Part shown: positions 59,654 through 64,000 of the stretch, piece after piece
Layout of the letters: each line of letters begins with the position of its first letter
Position numbering within the stretch: position 1 is the stretch's first letter
Origin: Gemmataceae bacterium
GTDB lineage: Bacteria > Planctomycetota > Planctomycetia > Gemmatales > Gemmataceae
Reading direction: 5' to 3'
DNA length: 64,000 nucleotides
Assembly (NCBI GenBank): GCA_022842245.1
Contig: JALHPZ010000029.1
Coordinates: forward strand, 1 to 64,000
Translations under genes and position numbers: made by a program
Notes under the pieces: generated by a model
What the model saw: the letters and a program-made list of their open reading frames with translations, nothing else
What the model was told of the DNA's origin: nothing
Database searches by the model: none

Positions 59654-61276
59654 TCAGTTGTTATTGGCGGGAGCGGCCGGAGCGGCGGCCGGTTGTTCGG
59701 CCGTATCCATGCCGGAGACTCGCAGGTAGTAAGTCGCCGCCGAATTGATCGCTTCTTCCGTGATGTCCAGCTTCGCGTTGTAGCCGATCCGCGGGAAGAA
59801 GTCGCGCGGGCGGAGGATGCGGAGCCCCTTGTCCTTGGCGGTCTTCTTGGCGTCGGCGAGGGCGCCGAGGATCTTGATCTTGCCCTCGCGGTTGCCGTCG
59901 GCGATCCCGACGGACGGGTAGTAGCCTTCGACGGCGAAGGTGGTGCGGCTGGTGATTTCGCCTTCCCACTTCATCTTGGCGAGGTCGAAGTAGCCGTCGA
60001 CCGCGACGCCGACCTTGGAGAGGTTCTTCACGATGGTCTGGATGTCGTCCCGGCCGTCGCCATCGATGTCGAAGATGCCGAAGAGGACGATGTGCTCGGA
60101 GGCGCCCTTGTTCCAGACGGCGTTGTAGAGTAGGTCGCCGGCGAGGATGCGGTCGCGCACCTGGGAGTCTTCGGTGGTGATGCGGCACTGGGCGAGGTTG
60201 GCACCGAGGATGTCGACGACTTCGAGGGTACCCTTCGGCACGGGTCGGACGTAGTCCTTGCCGTCGAGGTCGCGGACCTTCCGCATGCGGGACTGCATGC
60301 CGCGGGTCGGCGTGTCCGACGGGAAGATGCTGAAGGTCTGTCCGGCTCGGAGGTTGTCGGCCGAGCCGAGGTCCACGTCGACGAGGTTCTCGCTGTAGCG
60401 GCGGATGACCTTGCCCTTGGGCTTGTCGTACTGGAAGGGATCGATGCCGGCGTCCAGTTGTTCGTTGAGCTTGTCGACGGCCGCCTTGTAGCGGTCGTTG
60501 TCGGCCTGGGACCGCTTGATCGTCACTTCGCGAGCCACCAGGTCTTCGTTCAGCTTGTCGGTGTCCTTGCGGTACTGGCCCGACACGTTCTGGAACTGCG
60601 TCTTGAAGCCGTCGAACTGCGCGATCGCCTTCGACACTTCCGCCTTCACGTCTTCGGGGTACTGCTTGTTGAGCGCTTCGAGCTTCGCCTTGGCGTCGTT
60701 GAACTGGGTGATCACGTCGTTGAGCGACTTCACGCTGTCCTGCATCACCTTGATTTCGGCGTCGCTCTTCCGCTTGGCGAGTTCGCGCTGGGCGACGTTG
60801 CGGACGGAGGCGTCGATGATCGACTCCGCCGGCAGCGGCGGGTTCTGCTGGTTCGCCGGCCAGTCCCACTTGTAGACCACTGCGTCGGCGAGGTTGAGGC
60901 CGCCGCCGCCCACACCGGGGGCGCGGTTCACTTCGTTCCGCTTGGCGGCATCGACGCGGCCGGTCAGGTCCTGCATCAGTTTCGCGTGCTTGTCGCGGAA
61001 GCCAGCGGCATCAGTCAGACCGGACTGCACAGTGGCCCGTTCGTTGGCATCGAGGTTGCCCAAAACCGTCTTGTAGAGCAGCAGCTCTTCGCGGGCCGAT
61101 TTTTGGGCACCTTCAGCAGCCTTAGCTGCGGCTTCTGCTTTTGTGACAGCTTCTTTCTGTGCGGCTATGTCTTCGGTGAGTGTGTACGCGAAGATGCCGA
61201 CGCCGAGCGTGGCAAGGATGAAGAAGACGAGCGCGATGATCACCGGCAACTTCGCTTCGTTCGAAGACTTGGCCAT
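59654..61276 (-). CDS. Membrane-anchored coiled-coil protein, function unknown
   Basis: A 540-residue protein with one N-terminal transmembrane helix (about 11-33, VIIALVFFILATLGVGIFAY) and a long coiled coil in two parts (about 36-75 and 165-285), of which the Lys/Glu/Ala heptads are typical. A beta-rich domain follows (about 290-510: GKVIRRYSENLVDVDLGSADNLRAGQTFSIF split as KVIRRY, VDVDLGSADNL and AGQTFSIFPSD). The C-terminus is Ala/Pro-rich and ends in Asn. The middle domain resembles a FlgT/CsgG-like or nucleic-acid-like barrel only loosely. It is planctomycete-typical and has no assigned function. It converges on the PPTase and is divergent from polA. Confidence 0.78.
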   Translation of the reverse strand: MAKSSNEAKLPVIIALVFFILATLGVGIFAYTLTEDIAAQKEAVTKAEAAAKAAEGAQKSAREELLLYKTVLGNLDANERATVQSGLTDAAGFRDKHAKLMQDLTGRVDAAKRNEVNRAPGVGGGGLNLADAVVYKWDWPANQQNPPLPAESIIDASVRNVAQRELAKRKSDAEIKVMQDSVKSLNDVITQFNDAKAKLEALNKQYPEDVKAEVSKAIAQFDGFKTQFQNVSGQYRKDTDKLNEDLVAREVTIKRSQADNDRYKAAVDKLNEQLDAGIDPFQYDKPKGKVIRRYSENLVDVDLGSADNLRAGQTFSIFPSDTPTRGMQSRMRKVRDLDGKDYVRPVPKGTLEVVDILGANLAQCRITTEDSQVRDRILAGDLLYNAVWNKGASEHIVLFGIFDIDGDGRDDIQTIVKNLSKVGVAVDGYFDLAKMKWEGEITSRTTFAVEGYYPSVGIADGNREGKIKILGALADAKKTAKDKGLRILRPRDFFPRIGYNAKLDITEEAINSAATYYLRVSGMDTAEQPAAAPAAPANNN

Positions 61277-61579
61277 GGGAACCTCGACGGGGGACCGGGC
61301 CGGCGGTGCGGGGCCGCCCGGCCGCGAGATGGACGGATTTTCTCAACCTTGAGTCTAAACCCCTCCGTGGGGCCGTCAACCCGAAACCCGTAGCCTTCGC
61401 GGGTTGCCGGGCGGGTTGTACCGGCGGCGCGCGTGCTGCCGTTTGTCCGACCGCTCCACGCGCCTTGCGGCCCTTCCGCGGCCGCCGTAAACTGCTCAAC
61501 ACCCGACCGCCCGAATCGTTGGTCTGTTGTCGGATTTCGCCACCTCGCCCCCCACCCACCACCGCCGGCGGACCACCCT
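61277..61579. promoter_or_regulatory. Divergent region between coiled-coil gene and polA
   Basis: 303 bp with no gene; the promoters of both neighbours should lie here. I see no convincing operator, hairpin or repeat. Confidence 0.45.
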
Positions 61580-64000
61580 TTGACCCCCACCGCCCCCGAC
61601 CGCGTCTACCTGCTGGATTGCCACGGACTCATCTTCCAGATGTTCCACGGCATCCCGCAGATGAACGCCCCCGACGGCCGCCCCACCAACGCCGTCTTCG
61701 GCGTCGTCCGGTCGATCATGAACCTCTACGACCACGGCGCGCAATACCTCCTCGCCGTGTTCGACCATAAGGATCCCACCTTCCGCTCCGATCTCGACCC
61801 GAACTACAAGGCCCACCGCCCGCCGCCGCCCGAAGAACTCCTCGCCCAGGAACCGCTCATCCATCAGGTGTTGGACGCGTTCCGCATCCCGATTCTCGTC
61901 AAGCCGGGTTTCGAGGCCGACGACGTGATGGCGACTGTCGCGGTCGAGGCGGAAAAGCGCGGCTGCGACGTCTTCCTCTGCACCGCTGACAAGGACTGCC
62001 GGCAACTCCTCACCGACAAGGTCAAGATCCAGAACCTCCGCAAGGACGAGATCCTCGATGCGGCCTTCCTGCTCAAGGATTGGGGCATCCGGCCGGAACA
62101 AGTGATCGACTATCAGGCGCTCGTCGGCGATACGGCCGACAACGTGCCCGGCGTCGCCGGCGTCGGACCCAAGACCGCGACGAAGTGGCTACAGGAGTAC
62201 GGTTCGCTCGAGAACCTCGTCGCAAACGTCGAAAAGCTCGGCGGGCCGAAGGTGCGCGAGGCGTTCAAGGCCGCCATCGCGAACGGCGACCTGGAGAAGA
62301 GCAAGACGCTCGTGACGCTCCGCAAGGACGTGCCGATGGCGTTCGACTGGGAGGGTTGGCGGCGGCGCGATTGGGACGGGCCGAAGCTACTGGAACTCTT
62401 TCAGGAGTTCGGCTTCCGGGGTTTCGCGAACAAGGTGCGGTCGACGCTGACGGCGAGCGGCGCCGCGAAGAACGCCGCGATTTTGGAAACGATGGGCGGA
62501 ATCCCGGCGGCGACCGTCGCCGGGGAGTCCGAACCACCGGTCAAAGCCAAGTCAGCGAAATCATCGAAGTCCGCAGTCCCCTCCCTCTTCGACCAGATCG
62601 AGTTCGGCGACGAAGCCCCGGCACCGGCGAAGCCTGCCGACGACTGGAACGCGAAGTACGAACTGATCACAACGAAGCCGGAGTTCGATGCGTTCCTCAA
62701 GAGCCTTAAGAAGCAAAAGCGCTTTGCCATCGATCTGGAAACGACGAGTCTCGACCCGCACCTCGCAGAGATCGTCGGCATCGCGGTGTCGTGGCAAGCC
62801 GAGGAGGCGTTCTACTTGGCGCTGCGCGGGCCGAAGGACGAGTCGACGCTCGACCCGGACGCGACGCTGGCGGCGCTGAAGCCGATCCTCGAAGACGCGG
62901 CCATCGCGAAGGTGAACCAGAATATCAAGTACGATCTGCTCGTGTTCCGCGCCAATGGCGTCGAATTGAAGGGGATCGCCGGCGACTCGATGATCGCGGA
63001 CTATCTCCTCCATGCCGGGGAACGTTCGCACAACTTGGACGACCTGACGCGGAAATACTTCGGCCACGAGAACATCTCGATCACGGAGCTGATCGGAAAG
63101 GGGAAGAAGCAGATTTCGATGGTGGACGTGCCGACGCGGAAGGTCTGCGACTACGCCGCCGAGGACGCCGACGCCGCCTGGCGATTGGCGGATCTCCTGG
63201 AGAAGGAACTCGTCGAGAAGAAGCTGAAAGGCCTCTACGACGAACTGGAGATCCCGCTCATCGAGGTGCTCGCCGAGATGGAGTACCACGGCGTGCGCAT
63301 CGACGTGGACCTGTTGAAGACGATCAGCGTCGAGATGGAGGGGCAGCTCAAGATCATCGAGGATCAGATTCACGCGCTGGCGGGGAAGCCGTTCAACATC
63401 GCCTCGCCGAAGCAGCTACGGGAAATCCTCTTCGACCAGATGAAGCTGCCGGTGCAGAAGCGGACGGGGACGACGAACGAGCCGAGCACCGATCAGGAAT
63501 CGCTGGAACGGCTGGCGGCGCTCGGGCACGAACTGCCGACGAAGATCACGGAGCACCGGCAGATCGCGAAGTTGAAGGGGACGTATGTCGATGCGCTTCC
63601 GGCGCTCGTGAACCCGAAGACGGGGCGCGTGCATACGTCGTTCAACCAGACGGTGGCGACGACGGGGCGGCTGAGTTCGTCCGACCCGAACCTGCAGAAC
63701 ATTCCGATGCGGACGGATCAGGGCCGGCAGATCCGCAAGGCGTTCGTGCCGCCGCCGGGGTGGGTGCTGCTGACGGCGGACTATTCGCAGATCGAGCTGC
63801 GGATGCTCGCGCACTTCAGCGAAGACGAGAACCTGCAGCGCGCGTTCCGGGATGACCGGGACGTGCACGCGATCGTCGCGGCGGACATCTTCAAGGTGGC
63901 CGAGAAGGACGTGACCGACGCCCAGCGCCGGGTGGGGAAGACGATCAACTTCGGCGTGATCTACGGCATGAGCGCGAGCGGCCTGGCGACACGACTTGGC
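61580..64000 (+). CDS. polA: DNA polymerase I, truncated at window end
   Basis: 807 residues visible of a family A polymerase (usually about 900-950). It begins at a TTG (61580), because family similarity starts at once (VYLLDCHGLIFQMFHG) and no ATG or GTG in frame precedes it; the first in-frame ATG (61640) would cut the exonuclease. Domains: 5'-3' exonuclease (about 1-300; CTADKDCRQLL, VGDTADNVPGVAGVGPKTA), 3'-5' proofreading exonuclease with AIDLETTSLD intact (about 390), and polymerase (from about 590) with motif A DYSQIELRML and motif B RRVGKTINFGVIYGMS visible at the edge. It functions in Okazaki-fragment processing and repair. Confidence 0.96.
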   Translation, partial: MTPTAPDRVYLLDCHGLIFQMFHGIPQMNAPDGRPTNAVFGVVRSIMNLYDHGAQYLLAVFDHKDPTFRSDLDPNYKAHRPPPPEELLAQEPLIHQVLDAFRIPILVKPGFEADDVMATVAVEAEKRGCDVFLCTADKDCRQLLTDKVKIQNLRKDEILDAAFLLKDWGIRPEQVIDYQALVGDTADNVPGVAGVGPKTATKWLQEYGSLENLVANVEKLGGPKVREAFKAAIANGDLEKSKTLVTLRKDVPMAFDWEGWRRRDWDGPKLLELFQEFGFRGFANKVRSTLTASGAAKNAAILETMGGIPAATVAGESEPPVKAKSAKSSKSAVPSLFDQIEFGDEAPAPAKPADDWNAKYELITTKPEFDAFLKSLKKQKRFAIDLETTSLDPHLAEIVGIAVSWQAEEAFYLALRGPKDESTLDPDATLAALKPILEDAAIAKVNQNIKYDLLVFRANGVELKGIAGDSMIADYLLHAGERSHNLDDLTRKYFGHENISITELIGKGKKQISMVDVPTRKVCDYAAEDADAAWRLADLLEKELVEKKLKGLYDELEIPLIEVLAEMEYHGVRIDVDLLKTISVEMEGQLKIIEDQIHALAGKPFNIASPKQLREILFDQMKLPVQKRTGTTNEPSTDQESLERLAALGHELPTKITEHRQIAKLKGTYVDALPALVNPKTGRVHTSFNQTVATTGRLSSSDPNLQNIPMRTDQGRQIRKAFVPPPGWVLLTADYSQIELRMLAHFSEDENLQRAFRDDRDVHAIVAADIFKVAEKDVTDAQRRVGKTINFGVIYGMSASGLATRLG

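Noticed and set aside
1..64000. Integrated phage, transposon or integrative element
   Set aside because: No integrase, transposase, terminase or direct-repeat-bounded element is visible; the only island-like region is the repeat/AT-rich stretch at 46.3-49.6 kb, which lacks a mobility gene.

Overview
The window is high-G+C bacterial chromosome, most likely from a Planctomycetota member near Gemmataceae. The evidence is the mix of families: a Hanks-type kinase, DUF1559 pseudopilin-like and DUF1501 proteins, a LEDRLTP-tagged FG-GAP protein, DUF1573, an expanded MoxR/DUF58/BatA/VWA cluster, and intergenic hairpin repeats typical of these genomes. I see no tRNA, rRNA, CRISPR array, phage or transposase gene. 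All assignments come from reading sequence and motifs; no database search was run.

Bases 1-31064 lie almost wholly on the minus strand. From left to right: a truncated Ser/Thr kinase; a fatty-acid desaturase; three HtrA-like trypsin/PDZ paralogues, of which only the first transcribed (6366-8156) keeps its catalytic triad; a small hypothetical protein and an NPCBM-domain protein; then a long cell-envelope cluster. That cluster, in transcription order, is a 1655-residue PQQ-propeller/TPR protein, an exported cyclase-fold repeat protein, MoxR ATPase, DUF58, BatA-like VWA, a second VWA membrane protein, a DUF4175-like membrane protein, a repeat-rich exported coiled-coil protein, and another exported protein. 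It looks like one chaperone/adhesion-type (MoxR-vWA) module with unusual extensions.

Bases 31-46 kb are mixed: an orphan radical SAM/SPASM protein, a VCBS/FG-GAP protein, a Tat-exported Gfo/Idh/MocA oxidoreductase, an MFS transporter, and a translationally coupled methyltransferase / FAD oxidoreductase / type III polyketide synthase operon. These are followed by a DUF1559 protein with a small lipoprotein, queC-queD behind a zinc-ribbon membrane protein, and a coupled trio (exported protein, GT39-like membrane protein, SDR).

Bases 46.3-49.8 kb are a repeat-rich variable region: GC-rich palindromic repeats, a tandem array with 241/79/241/441/442-bp periods, an AT-richer orphan lipoprotein, and a methyltransferase remnant broken at both ends. 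Bases 49.8-64 kb return to ordinary genes: DUF1501, a CoA-binding protein, CsrA, two small lipoproteins, a 1337-residue protein with the domain order of animal soluble adenylyl cyclase, Mn-type superoxide dismutase, DUF1573, an Sfp-type phosphopantetheinyl transferase, a membrane-anchored coiled-coil protein, and the start of DNA polymerase I.

The observations I rate highest are the one-active/two-dead HtrA set (one member fused to an equally dead alpha/beta hydrolase), the soluble-adenylyl-cyclase-like protein, the enlarged MoxR cluster, the type III PKS operon, and the repeat/AT-rich island at 46-49.6 kb.
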